A stretch of 64,000 bases of DNA, from positions 1-64,000 of the forward strand of contig CAZRJC010000004.1 of NCBI GenBank assembly GCA_964600385.1, given 5' to 3'. The stretch is from DMER64 sp964600385 (GTDB lineage Bacteria; Bacteroidota; Bacteroidia; Bacteroidales; UBA932). Shown in pieces: positions 17,217 through 25,221 of the stretch (within the stretch, counting starts at the first letter, position 1; each line of letters begins with the position of its first letter). The notes under the pieces are model-generated. The model was not told where the DNA came from. It made no database searches and was given only the letters and a program-made list of their open reading frames with translations. The position numbers were made by a program, and so were the translations under genes.

Positions 17217-17645
17217 TCAAAGCTGAGGTTGATGGTTTTCAGAAATAAACTCTTTTGGATCCAGAATAGGAAGAATAACATTATGCAGAAAAGTTCCTCT
17301 GAACAGGGTAAACAAAACACCCCGCACAGTTGAAAGAGAAATTGAATTTAATGTTACAATAAAATCGTCAGGAAACTTAACTTTTTTCTCTTCTACAAAG
17401 TTTTCAAGATTATGAATATTATAGATACAGCTGACGTTTGCTGATGCCAACTCTGATTCAATGCCATCAGCACAAACACGTACTGCCACAACCACAAAAA
17501 CACGTTTCTGCTCTATGTTGAAGCGATGTTCAATATTTAAATCGAATTTATAAGGCGTACCGTTGGCAATTGCTTTGTGTGGCGATGTAATAGCGTAATC
17601 CAAAAGCTCGATGCCGGTAACGGCAAAAGAGATATTATTGTTCAT
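17217..17645 (-). CDS. SecB-like chaperone of a TAC system
   Basis: A 142-residue protein similar to SecB in length and order of elements. A YKFDLNIEHRFN strand region (33-44) is followed by VFVVVAVRVCAD (49-60), a short linker, and an LSTVRGVLFTLFRGTFLHNV segment (104-123) that parallels the YARE...RGTFPQL helix of E. coli SecB, ending with PILDPKEFI, like PVNFDALF. SecB-like proteins in toxin-antitoxin-chaperone operons, such as Rv1957 of M. tuberculosis, bind and stabilise the antitoxin. The gene lies third in the cassette, 12 bp after the XRE gene. Assignment is by eye and needs a profile search. Confidence 0.72.
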   Translation of the reverse strand: MNNNISFAVTGIELLDYAITSPHKAIANGTPYKFDLNIEHRFNIEQKRVFVVVAVRVCADGIESELASANVSCIYNIHNLENFVEEKKVKFPDDFIVTLNSISLSTVRGVLFTLFRGTFLHNVILPILDPKEFISENHQPQL

Positions 17646-17657
17646 AGATAAAACGGT

Positions 17658-18062
17658 TTAATTGCATAAAACAGCTTTTTTATAATATGGTTTACTATTA
17701 GTAATAGTATTTACATAACCGATATTTATATTTTCGGCGGTCATACATACCGTTACATTATATCTTTGAATTACTGCTTCTTGTTTTTCTTCAAGATTTA
17801 GGAAATCGACACCTAATTCAAAACTTAAATCGGACAGAGTGTCTATTGTAAAATTATGCGTTCCACTAAGCCAACGTGTAATTTCAGAAGGATTAGTTTT
17901 CCCCATAGCGTGCATAAGATCTATGTTTTTCCACTTTTTGGCTTTCAGAGCATCGTCAATTTTTGATGCAATAAGCATACGGTTTTCTATTCGCTTTGCT
18001 TCTTTCGGAGATATGGATGCTAATATTTCTCCAATGCTGCCTCTCTTTATTTTATTTGTCAT
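17658..18062 (-). CDS. XRE-family antitoxin candidate with C-terminal extension
   Basis: A 134-residue protein. A helix-turn-helix of the Cro/C1 type occupies about residues 30-80 (ASKIDDALKAKKWKNIDLMH, then NPSEITRWLSGTHNFTIDTL). Residues about 92-134 form an extra tail with hydrophobic and aromatic residues (IQRYNVTVCMTAENINIGYV, KPYYKKAVLCN). In TAC systems the antitoxin carries a chaperone-addiction tail, so this extension is a candidate for it. Placed between toxin and SecB-like genes, with gaps of 43 and 12 bp. Confidence 0.75.
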   Translation of the reverse strand: MTNKIKRGSIGEILASISPKEAKRIENRMLIASKIDDALKAKKWKNIDLMHAMGKTNPSEITRWLSGTHNFTIDTLSDLSFELGVDFLNLEEKQEAVIQRYNVTVCMTAENINIGYVNTITNSKPYYKKAVLCN

Positions 18063-18105
18063 AAATTTTTAGTCCTTAATGCTGTTGTTTTGTGTAGTTT
18101 CGTTA

Positions 18106-18597
18106 TTAATCAATGCGAAGATTAAGTTCGAAGTCTCCTTCAAAATCGTTTCCATCAATTGTAAATCGAATATCCTTTTCTTTTATTCTTTCTGTAATCT
18201 GTTTAGAAAGTTCTCGTAATAAAAAATTTTCTTTGGTCAGTTTCCTGTCGTGTTGCAAGGCGCGTACATTTTTTGCTCCACCACCGCCTATTATAATTAT
18301 TTGTGTATTATATCGAATACAATAAAGCCTCAGATTTTTTTCAGGTAAATCAAACAAGGCACAGACTCCATCACCTGGGCATCCTTCGTGCAGTTTAAAA
18401 AATTGTTCTCTTGCTCCTGTTTTTGTCCCTATTGTTTTTAAACGTTGAACGATGTCTTCTATTTCACTCAAATGTGAACTTTTGTTTTCCTCAATAAAAA
18501 TATCAAAAAGTGTTTGTTCAGAATTATCTATTACTATAGAATAGATGGATGTTCTATTTCCACTAAGCTCTTCGATCTTTTTTAGTTCACACTTCAT
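18106..18597 (-). CDS. RelE/HigB-like toxin candidate
   Basis: A 163-residue protein, first gene of the cassette. Residues 89-110, centred on LYCIRYNTQIIIIGGGGAKN, resemble the LRLY-IR-...-hhhh-GGG-K core of RelE/ParE-fold toxins and phage Gp49-like proteins. The N-terminal 60 residues (SIVIDNSEQTLFDIFIEEN, LSEIEDIVQRLKTIGT) and the C-terminal 40 flank this core; the latter may form a separate strand pair (IRFTIDGNDFEGDFELNL). Catalytic residues cannot be assigned with confidence. The call rests on this motif plus operon position before an XRE gene and a SecB-like gene. Confidence 0.6.
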   Translation of the reverse strand: MKCELKKIEELSGNRTSIYSIVIDNSEQTLFDIFIEENKSSHLSEIEDIVQRLKTIGTKTGAREQFFKLHEGCPGDGVCALFDLPEKNLRLYCIRYNTQIIIIGGGGAKNVRALQHDRKLTKENFLLRELSKQITERIKEKDIRFTIDGNDFEGDFELNLRID

Positions 18598-18614
18598 AAT
18601 TTATTTAGGATTGG

Positions 18615-18622
18615 CAAAGATA
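18615..18622 (-). promoter_or_regulatory. -7 box TATCTTTG of the TAC operon
   Basis: Exact TAnnTTTG on the minus strand, 17 nt before the toxin ATG. A -33 TTTG is not obvious at 19-nt spacing. Autoregulation by the XRE protein at this region would be usual for such operons. Confidence 0.45.
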
Positions 18623-18816
18623 ATGAAAATTTACTTATATGTGAATTTATGTAAATTAATAGTTGTCAATTTTGAATACTGTGCTGTGGTTAAGCCAGAA
18701 CGTATTCAAAACTAAATGTACGTGAAACACGATCATGGGCAATGAGTGCATATTTCCATGGTTTGCCTCCATTTTCTGTGGTATATTCTGTTGCATTTCT
18801 GCAATATTCTTCCGCA

Positions 18817-18966
18817 GCATTTCTTTAACACGGTTAAGAACGCTTACAAGATATTCAGAAAAAGGGAAACCTCGCGCCCGCGGAGGGAAGGACCCATTGG
18901 CTCAGCCAATGGGAGGCGTTTCCCTTTCTAAATATCTTGTGGCGTTCTTCCTGTGTATAGAAATGC
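18817..18966. repeat. Right near-palindromic repeat flanking the TAC cassette
   Basis: About 150 bp, near-palindromic: GCATTTCT...AAGAACGC...ACAAGATATT at the left faces AATATCTTGT..GCGTTCTT...AGAAATGC at the right. The core 18864-18924 is the exact reverse complement of 17054-17114 over 61 bp. Outside the core the copy has diverged slightly from the left one (CAAGATATTCAG instead of CAAGATATTTAG). Confidence 0.85.
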
Positions 18967-18984
18967 CACAGTGCCGGATTGGTC

Positions 18985-19836
18985 TTATGCTCCCAGTATC
19001 AGGTTGAGCAGGTAGCCCACCAGGAAGGAGAAGGCGGCTACGCCCAGACTGATGCCGGCCATTTCCAGGAACCGTGATTTGAAGTTCAGGTCTTTTGCTG
19101 TGGCCAGGTAATAATTAAAGCAGAAGATGATAAGGATGGCAATGAGCAGCGTCAGACCGAGTGCCGCGAATTTGCCCGGCAGGAGCAGGAATGGCAGGAT
19201 TAAAAGTATGACCGTGAAGAGATAGGAGATGCCCGTATACAGGGCGGATTTTTTTGCAGCGGTATTGCCTTCGGCCCGCGAAGATAAATAATCGGAAGCG
19301 GCCATGGAAAAGGCAGCCGAGATGCCTGTCACCAGGCCGGCCACGCTGATGATGCGAGTGTCGCCCAGGGTGAGCGTGAATCCCGCCAGAGCGCCCGTCA
19401 GTTCCACCAGGGCATCGTTAAGCCCCAGTACAATGGAACCCACGTATTGCAGCTTTTCTTCATTCAGCATGCCCAGAATCTCTTGTTCGTGGGCTCTTTC
19501 TTCCAGTGCGAGCCGACCGGCCTCCGGGTACATTTCGTGAAGCGCTTCGTAACGGGCCGAGCCGGTACCCTCCCGCTTTTCCATTTGTTTGAGTACAAAC
19601 GTCAACCCCAGCAGGCGGGCCAGGAAAGTGGTTTTGCGGATACGCCACCGGTCGGGTTTGACTTTTATGCCCGTTTTGGTTTCCCAAAACCGTGCGTGTT
19701 CGAGTTCCTGGGCGGCAATCTGCCGTAAAAGGTCTGCATTACCCAAATCCCTGGTTCGTTCAGCCAGTTTCAGGTAAATATGATGTTCAGTAAGTTCGAT
19801 TTTTTGCGCCAGCAGCGCAGGTTGAGTCTTTTTCAT
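18985..19836 (-). CDS. Ferritin-like/VIT1 family metal transporter
   Basis: A 283-residue protein with two parts. Residues about 5-130 are a ferritin/rubrerythrin-like helical domain with metal-ligand pairs (LTEHHIYLKLAERTRD, IAAQELEHARFWE, ALEERAHEQEI). Residues about 135-283 are a VIT1/CCC1 membrane domain with YVGSIVLGLNDALVELTGAL, SAAFSMAASDYLSSRAEGN and TM helices. The layout is like MbfA-type iron exporters; the sequence suggests membrane iron or manganese transport gated by a di-iron sensor domain. A TATTTTTG box lies 3 nt before the ATG at 19836. Confidence 0.9.
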   Translation of the reverse strand: MKKTQPALLAQKIELTEHHIYLKLAERTRDLGNADLLRQIAAQELEHARFWETKTGIKVKPDRWRIRKTTFLARLLGLTFVLKQMEKREGTGSARYEALHEMYPEAGRLALEERAHEQEILGMLNEEKLQYVGSIVLGLNDALVELTGALAGFTLTLGDTRIISVAGLVTGISAAFSMAASDYLSSRAEGNTAAKKSALYTGISYLFTVILLILPFLLLPGKFAALGLTLLIAILIIFCFNYYLATAKDLNFKSRFLEMAGISLGVAAFSFLVGYLLNLILGA

Positions 19837-19839
19837 GGA

Positions 19840-19847
19840 CAAAAATA
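19840..19847 (-). promoter_or_regulatory. -7 box TATTTTTG, 3 nt before VIT gene start
   Basis: Exact TAnnTTTG on the minus strand, separated from ATG 19836 by TCC; in effect no leader would be transcribed. Confidence 0.4.
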
Positions 19848-19866
19848 CGAATTCTGTTGAAACACT

Positions 19867-19874
19867 TATCTTTG
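19867..19874 (+). promoter_or_regulatory. -7 box TATCTTTG upstream of TonB receptor
   Basis: Exact TAnnTTTG, 29 nt before ATG 19904. It lies 20 bp from the oppositely directed box of the VIT1 gene, so this short region serves both directions. Confidence 0.4.
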
Positions 19875-19903
19875 CCGGCTCAAGATGTCAAGTGGAAGAT
19901 GTT

Positions 19904-21859
19904 ATGAAGATTAAAGTGCTGAAAATGTATCTGATTGTGGCCTGTGTCGTGCTGCTTTTTCTTGTTCCGGGGAAAAGCCGTGCATATGGCCAGTCCGATA
20001 CCACCCGGCAGGTTAATCTTTCTCAGGTAGAGATTGTTGCCCGGCGCCAGGAGGTATATTCTGCCCTTGCCAGGGTGGTTGCTGTGGTGACGAAGGAGGA
20101 GATACAAAACGCCCCCGTAAAGACATTGTCCGATCTGTTGCGTTATATACCGGGGGTTGACATCCGTCAGCGGGGAGCCAACGGAGTCCAGGCCGATATT
20201 AATATGCGGGGCGGTACGTTTGACCAGATGCTGGTGTTGTTGAACGGGATAAATATTACGGATCCGCAGACCGGCCATTATGCGCTCGATATGCCCGTAG
20301 ATCTGTCGTCCATAGACCGGATTGAAGTATTGCAGGGCCCCGGTTCAAGGGAACTGGGACCGAATGCGTTCAGCGGAGCGGTAAACATCATTACCGGCTC
20401 GTCCGGGACAAACCGCATCGGAGCGGGGATTTCCGGAGGATCGTACGGATTTCTTTCACAGGAAGCCGGCGGGACACTGGTCTCGGGCCCGGTAACGGCC
20501 TTTGCCTCGGCCTCTCACAGCCGCTCGGAAGGTTATATGGAAGACACCGATTTTGGGATCACCAACGTTTTCGGTCAGGTGAAAATACGCACCGGGCAGT
20601 CGGGCCGGATTAATATTCAGGGTGGGTTCCAGGACAAAGACTACGGAGCATATGGGTTTTATTCGCTCAATCCATTGTATGCGAACGAATATGAAGCCAC
20701 CAAAACTTTTTTCGGATCGGCCTCGTTCTCCACAACCATAAAGCGTTTTAGCTTTGAAACCAAAATATATTGGCGCAGGCATCACGACCGTTTTGAGCTA
20801 TTCCGGGATTACCTGAATGCCTATCCTGGTTATACGCACAATTACCACCTGACCCGTGTGGCGGGAGCCTCCCAAACGGCCTCGCTGGTGTCTTTTCTGG
20901 GTAAAACCACGGTGGGAGTGGATTATCGGAACGAGCATATTTTCAGTAACGCGCTGGGTGAAGTCATGACAGACGGTGTGCCGGTTCCGTTAGAACCGGA
21001 CAGTATCTTTTTTACCCGGGAAAAGCAGAGGCAAAATGTGAATGGATTCGTAAGTCACGCCCTTTATTTCAACAAATTCTCCGCTTCGGTTGGCGTATTG
21101 GGCAATTACTGTGACGACTTTGGTTCCAATTTTTATTTCGGGGCCGATCTGGGATATACCGTTAACAGCTACTGGAGTCTCTATGCCTCGGCCAACCAGT
21201 CTCTGCGCCTGCCAACATTTACAGATCTGTATCTGAATAATGCCACCCAGGAAGGGAACCCCAATCTCAAACCCGAGAAAGCCATTACTTACGAAGCAGG
21301 AGTTAAGTACCGCCGTCATAGATGGAATGCAAGTGTATTGGGCTATTACCGTATGGGGCGGGATATTATTGACTGGGTGAAATACAGCAGTTCCGACGTC
21401 CGGTTTACGGCGGTAAATCATGCCAGGATCAATGCCCTTGGAACAGAAATGTTTTTGGAATACATGTCCGGAAATATGCTGCAACGGGTCAAACTCACTT
21501 ATTCTTTTCTCACCCAGGATAAGACATCGGAAGAATACGATTCAAAATATGCGCTGGATTATTTGAAACACAAGCTTACGCTGAACATAGATCATGTTAT
21601 CTACAAAGAATTCAGTGCATCCTGGAGGTTCAGTTACTCAGACAGAGCAGGCAATTTTACCAATGCGTCCAATATGCTCCAAAATTACCGTCCGTTATTT
21701 CTTACCGATGTGCGCGTGCAGTGGCAAAAAAGAGGCATTACCGTTTTCTGTGATATGAATAATCTTTTTAACACATCTTATGCAGATTACGGAGGTATAA
21801 TTCAGCCGGGGATATGGGTTAAATCCGGAATAAAAATAGTATATTTACCTCAGAATTAA
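19904..21859 (+). CDS. TonB-dependent outer membrane receptor
   Basis: A 651-residue receptor with signal MKIKVLKMYLIVACVVLLFLVPG...YGQ. The TonB box/plug region includes QVEIVARRQEVYSALARVV, LSDLLRYIPGVDIRQRG, DINMRGGTFDQMLVLLNG and IEVLQGPGSRELGPNAFSGAVNI; the C-terminal barrel includes LRLPTFTDLYLNNATQEGNP, NLKPEKA and a last strand ending IKIVYLPQN. It resembles the CirA/BtuB group rather than SusC (no carboxypeptidase-like N-domain). The substrate (siderophore, cobalamin or other) cannot be told. Next to the VIT1-type metal transporter, so a metal link is possible. Confidence 0.9.
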   Translation: MKIKVLKMYLIVACVVLLFLVPGKSRAYGQSDTTRQVNLSQVEIVARRQEVYSALARVVAVVTKEEIQNAPVKTLSDLLRYIPGVDIRQRGANGVQADINMRGGTFDQMLVLLNGINITDPQTGHYALDMPVDLSSIDRIEVLQGPGSRELGPNAFSGAVNIITGSSGTNRIGAGISGGSYGFLSQEAGGTLVSGPVTAFASASHSRSEGYMEDTDFGITNVFGQVKIRTGQSGRINIQGGFQDKDYGAYGFYSLNPLYANEYEATKTFFGSASFSTTIKRFSFETKIYWRRHHDRFELFRDYLNAYPGYTHNYHLTRVAGASQTASLVSFLGKTTVGVDYRNEHIFSNALGEVMTDGVPVPLEPDSIFFTREKQRQNVNGFVSHALYFNKFSASVGVLGNYCDDFGSNFYFGADLGYTVNSYWSLYASANQSLRLPTFTDLYLNNATQEGNPNLKPEKAITYEAGVKYRRHRWNASVLGYYRMGRDIIDWVKYSSSDVRFTAVNHARINALGTEMFLEYMSGNMLQRVKLTYSFLTQDKTSEEYDSKYALDYLKHKLTLNIDHVIYKEFSASWRFSYSDRAGNFTNASNMLQNYRPLFLTDVRVQWQKRGITVFCDMNNLFNTSYADYGGIIQPGIWVKSGIKIVYLPQN

Positions 21860-21878
21860 CCAACCTGATGAAAGCCTT

Positions 21879-22514
21879 ATGAGAAAATTAGTAATTATCT
21901 CCATTTTGTGCGCCATTCCTATTGGGCTGGCAGCTCAGACAAATTTCGACTACATTAAAACTCTTGGAAAAAGAGGTGAGTATGTAACTGTAATGAATGT
22001 GACATCTTCCAATATCGAATACAGAAACTCTTACGGTGTGGCTAAAACGGTTCCTGTTAACGAGGTGGAATTCGTCGAATATGACGGAAAGGTCGCTTAT
22101 TACAAATACGACAAGAAAGGGAAAGACGTTAATGACGAATACCTGCAAAGGGTTTCCCGCCGTGATCCCGAGAAACTATTGGGAAAGGGCACCAGGGTAT
22201 ATGTCCCGCTTGTTTACGGAGAAGACCGCTGGAGCATCATGGGCTGTATCAATACCAGGAAATCAATGGTTGAGGACCATTCAAAATTCTGGAGGCTCGT
22301 AGATACGGAGTATGAAGCCGAAATCATTCTTTATTACGTTGTGGATTACGATGGAGATGAACTTTCGCATTACTATGTTGTAGAAACACGCGATGGCGAT
22401 ACCATCTATAAATCCGACGTAGAGGACATTGACGGCGAATGGAGGGCCTCGTGGGAAGAAAGCTCAGACCATGTGGAGGACCTTTTGGACAGCATGATCA
22501 AGGATATCGACTAG
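21879..22514 (+). CDS. Secreted protein of unknown function
   Basis: A 211-residue protein with a clear signal peptide (MRKLVIISILCAIPIGLAAQ). The mature part is rich in acidic and aromatic residues, with YVTVMNVTSSNIEYRNSYGV, VYVPLVYGEDRWSIMG and a strongly acidic C-terminus (VEDIDGEWRASWEESSDHVE). No family is recognised. It begins 19 bp after the TonB receptor, so the two are probably co-transcribed; it may be a periplasmic partner, but nothing proves it. Confidence 0.75.
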   Translation: MRKLVIISILCAIPIGLAAQTNFDYIKTLGKRGEYVTVMNVTSSNIEYRNSYGVAKTVPVNEVEFVEYDGKVAYYKYDKKGKDVNDEYLQRVSRRDPEKLLGKGTRVYVPLVYGEDRWSIMGCINTRKSMVEDHSKFWRLVDTEYEAEIILYYVVDYDGDELSHYYVVETRDGDTIYKSDVEDIDGEWRASWEESSDHVEDLLDSMIKDID

Positions 22515-22523
22515 TCTGAACAG

Positions 22524-23060
22524 TTACCTGTATTTGTTCCAACTGCTTATCTCTTCGAGAGATTTCCGGCTTTTTGCCCTGACCGGAGCATCTGAATAAC
22601 CTAAAGAGATAATAAGCGGTACGCGCCTTTTCCGGTCTATGTCCAGTATTTCTTTAAGCCGCTTTTCGTCGAACCAGCCTATTATGCAGGTCCCCAGGCC
22701 CAGTTCTGCCGCCTGAAGACACAACTGATTCACGGCAATACCTATATCGTAATGGCAGAATTCCTTGTCTTTGAGCATCCCTCCTACAGAAGACAGGATG
22801 TTTTCTTTTTCCAGAACGACAACAACCAGCACAGGTGCCTGATAAGTAAATTTATTCATGCCCAGGCTGGCAGAGCATCCGGCAATCGCATCCCTGAGCC
22901 CAGGATCGTCCACAACAATAAATTTCCACGGTTGTGAATTATTGGCCGAGGGAGACAGCCTGGCTGCCTCGAGGCACTGGATGATTTTTTCCTTTTCTAC
23001 CGGTTGAGGCAGGTAGCTTCGGACACTCTGGCGTTGTTTTATCAATTCAGTGAAATTCAT
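22524..23060 (-). CDS. Nitroreductase family oxidoreductase
   Basis: A 178-residue FMN-dependent nitroreductase-fold protein. FMN-binding residues are visible in the N-terminal RQSVRSY and RLSPSANNSQPWKFIVV, and the GLGTCIIGWFDEKRLKEIL block is typical. The ATG at 23060 (MNFTELIKQRQSVRSY) starts the family homology; a 19-codon upstream extension overlaps the previous gene and was rejected. Last gene of the six-gene operon starting with the metallo-beta-lactamase, 10 bp after the Ntn hydrolase. Confidence 0.92.
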   Translation of the reverse strand: MNFTELIKQRQSVRSYLPQPVEKEKIIQCLEAARLSPSANNSQPWKFIVVDDPGLRDAIAGCSASLGMNKFTYQAPVLVVVVLEKENILSSVGGMLKDKEFCHYDIGIAVNQLCLQAAELGLGTCIIGWFDEKRLKEILDIDRKRRVPLIISLGYSDAPVRAKSRKSLEEISSWNKYR

Positions 23061-23070
23061 AGCTGCATTT

Positions 23071-24126
23071 TTATTTTTTACAACGGGTCGTTTCCGGATA
23101 ATTTGCAAGACCTTCACGATAGGCAGCCGGGATGTTTTTCAAGAACTCAACCTGGTTGAAAACAAGGTCAATCAATTCCCGGTTTGCTTGTACAGAGTGC
23201 GGTTCAAAAACAAGCAGGCCGTTGGTCATGTTGGCATCGATATTGGCATGCAGGCAGGGCGTCTGGCAGGAAAAATCGAATTGTGACAGAGAAAGATTCC
23301 GGACCGAGGGGTTGACCTGTGTCTTATAGTAGATGGCCATGTGTGCAATGTCATAGACAATACTCCAGCGGGTATGCACTCCCTGGCTTACACTGTCGAG
23401 AATGGTGAATGAATAATCAATAACAGCTTCTTCTTTGTATTCCTTCACCATCCGCGCTGCTGTGGCAAAGCGGTTGAGGGAAGACCGTGTATAAGGCGTG
23501 GCTTCGTCCTGGCCGCCTGGAAGAGTGCCGTTAGTGAAAGCCAGGGATTTTTCATACGAATCGTTGGCCAGTACACTGTACGGCAAGGAAGTTTCGGTAT
23601 GGACTACCCTTTGTCCGTTAATAAATTCTATGGTTGCCACGTTCCCCATTTTGTCACAGACCAGGAAATGAAGCGGAGCGGTAGATTGTGTGGAGACACG
23701 GACTGCAGAGTCGCTGGCCAGCACTTCTGCCACGGTGGCCGAATTATCCAGCTGATACTGGATCCATTGAAGTTCAGAAAGTCCGTACCGTTGATCGGGA
23801 ACAGGATATACGGTCTCGTCCAGCCACATCTGTTCAATGACCAGTCCGGCTTCGTTCATCCCTCCGTAAGGGAATTCACGCCCAATCTGGTTGAAGGTGA
23901 CACTTCCGTATTCCGATACCCATTCCACAGGGTTTTCGGGCGGACGAATAAAAGCGGTCTTGACTATATTGCGTTTATTAACAATTACATGGCCGCAGCC
24001 AGAGGGAAAGTCGAAATTCCGGCCAAAAACCAGGTCGTTTTGGCTTTTTATACTAAATGTGGTGCAGGTGTTGCCTTGTGTTGTACTCAGCAACAAGAAC
24101 AAGAAGAGAAAAAATAAGTGTTTCAT
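23071..24126 (-). CDS. Secreted choloylglycine-hydrolase-family amidase
   Basis: A 351-residue exported Ntn hydrolase of the linear amide C-N hydrolase family (PF02275), covering bile-salt hydrolases, penicillin V acylases and N-acyl-amide hydrolases. The nucleophile is Cys21 in GNTCTTFSI, exposed after removal of the N-terminal signal. Further conserved parts are FGRNFDFPSGCGHVIV (Arg/Asp of the active site), PYGGMNEAGLVIEQMWLDE and SVLANDSYEKSL. Substrate class is not decided by the sequence. The start overlaps the DUF6064 gene by 4 bp, so the genes are translationally coupled. Confidence 0.88.
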   Translation of the reverse strand: MKHLFFLFLFLLLSTTQGNTCTTFSIKSQNDLVFGRNFDFPSGCGHVIVNKRNIVKTAFIRPPENPVEWVSEYGSVTFNQIGREFPYGGMNEAGLVIEQMWLDETVYPVPDQRYGLSELQWIQYQLDNSATVAEVLASDSAVRVSTQSTAPLHFLVCDKMGNVATIEFINGQRVVHTETSLPYSVLANDSYEKSLAFTNGTLPGGQDEATPYTRSSLNRFATAARMVKEYKEEAVIDYSFTILDSVSQGVHTRWSIVYDIAHMAIYYKTQVNPSVRNLSLSQFDFSCQTPCLHANIDANMTNGLLVFEPHSVQANRELIDLVFNQVEFLKNIPAAYREGLANYPETTRCKK

Positions 24127-24815
24127 TCAATATTATGTTTTAAACGGGGCCTTAAAAAAAGGATCATGATTAATCCGTAAAGACCTATCATTATCAGAGG
24201 AATATCCGGATACCAGCCGGCTGCAACGGTGGGAGGTCCTATTACAAGTGCAAAAGCAGTTAACAGATTGAACAACCTTCTGTTCCCCGCTGGATATTTC
24301 AAAGTGAAAATCCCCAGGGCAACCATTGTTGTGGGGCATGGCATCAGCCCGAAATTGGAAAACAAGAGATCCCGTCCGCTGAAAGTAAAGCCTTCGCCGT
24401 AAATATACGTGGGATACCACAGGCCCCATAATACAATAAGCAGGACCAGGTATCTCCATGCGGGAACTTTCCTGAAATCAAGATCGATGGAAGGATTGTA
24501 ACATTCTTTTATCCATGCTGCCGCTATAAAGCCCAGCAGAACAGGGGTCATGATAAAAGTAGCCAGATAAACCGGGCCTATCCGTGCCCAGTAAATAATA
24601 CCGTATACCCCCCAAAAGGCAAAAAGAAAAAGCCAATTGAGTGTAAAGTAAACCGTAAAAACCTTTCTTGCGCGGTTCCCGTAAATAAAAACAAGAAGCA
24701 AAACCAGAAAGGCAAGTACGTGTAGAAGAATACCAAGCGGCACGGTAAACCAGTCCATTTCCTGCTGGACAAACCGGTGAAATCCTTCACCGAAAACATG
24801 TACATCAAAATTCAT
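24123..24815 (-). CDS. DUF6064-type integral membrane protein
   Basis: A 230-residue membrane protein with six to seven hydrophobic segments. Landmarks are LGILLHVLAFLVLLLVFIYG, PTYIYGEGFTFSGRDLLFSN, GLMPCPTTMVALGIFTL and PPTVAAGWYPDIPLIMIGLY, the last three being motifs of the DUF6064 family. Function unknown. It lies between the phosphodiesterase gene (19 bp gap) and the Ntn amidase (4-bp overlap). Confidence 0.8.
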   Translation of the reverse strand: MNFDVHVFGEGFHRFVQQEMDWFTVPLGILLHVLAFLVLLLVFIYGNRARKVFTVYFTLNWLFLFAFWGVYGIIYWARIGPVYLATFIMTPVLLGFIAAAWIKECYNPSIDLDFRKVPAWRYLVLLIVLWGLWYPTYIYGEGFTFSGRDLLFSNFGLMPCPTTMVALGIFTLKYPAGNRRLFNLLTAFALVIGPPTVAAGWYPDIPLIMIGLYGLIMILFLRPRLKHNIE

Positions 24816-24834
24816 TTTACAAGAAATTCCATAA

Positions 24835-25215
24835 TTAATTCATGTCCAGTCGGGCCAGAAAACGTCCCAGGGTGATATGCGGATGAAAAGCCGCTTTGTC
24901 GGGATGGAAGCCAAGCGGCGCCTCGATGCCCAGCCAAAGGACGCGCGGCCCGCTGCGATCCCGGAAAATCCCGGTGTCACCTAATGAATAGGTAAAACAC
25001 GCGGTTTGTTTGACTGCATTTTGCAGACTGTTTGTCAATGAAGGTATAAGCCGGGCTTCCACTTCACCAAAAAAGAATAAAGTCAGATGGAACTGTCCGG
25101 AATGAATCCACTTGATCCGGTACAGTTCCATCTGCTTTTGCAATTGTTGCATTTTTTCCCGCGCAGGAAGTTCAGGTTCCAGCGGCAAGGCCAAAAAAGT
25201 GCGAATCCCGGTCAT
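24835..25215 (-). CDS. thpR: Truncated RNA 2',3'-cyclic phosphodiesterase-like protein
   Basis: A 126-residue member of the 2H phosphoesterase superfamily related to ThpR/LigT. Both catalytic His motifs are intact: HLTL (His43, Thr45) and HITL (His113, Thr115), with RTFLALPLEP at the N-terminus. The family is usually about 180 residues. Here the stretch between WLGIEAP and the second HxT motif lacks roughly 20-30 residues, and the C-terminal 40-50 are absent (it stops after LARLDMN). It may be a shortened active enzyme or a decaying gene. It sits 6 bp after the thiol peroxidase. Confidence 0.75.
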   Translation of the reverse strand: MTGIRTFLALPLEPELPAREKMQQLQKQMELYRIKWIHSGQFHLTLFFFGEVEARLIPSLTNSLQNAVKQTACFTYSLGDTGIFRDRSGPRVLWLGIEAPLGFHPDKAAFHPHITLGRFLARLDMN

Positions 25216-25221
25216 CGTAAC

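Larger units (their letters stand above)
18598..18984. other. AT-rich intergenic DNA upstream of the TAC cassette, with right repeat
   Basis: No supported gene. The first 220 bp are AT-rich and hold the presumed promoter of the cassette (minus strand), with CAAAGATA at 18615-18622. The rest is the right palindromic repeat (18817-18966). Open frames starting at 18735 and 18746 run through the repeat and are considered chance. Confidence 0.6.

Noticed and set aside
17016..18966. Palindromic repeats as a CRISPR array
   Set aside because: Only two copies, 1.8 kb apart, in opposite orientation, with genes between and no cas genes.
18735..19007. 90-codon frame running through the right palindromic repeat
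   Set aside because: It crosses the repeat core and the 3' end of the VIT1 gene and has no ribosome site or domain.
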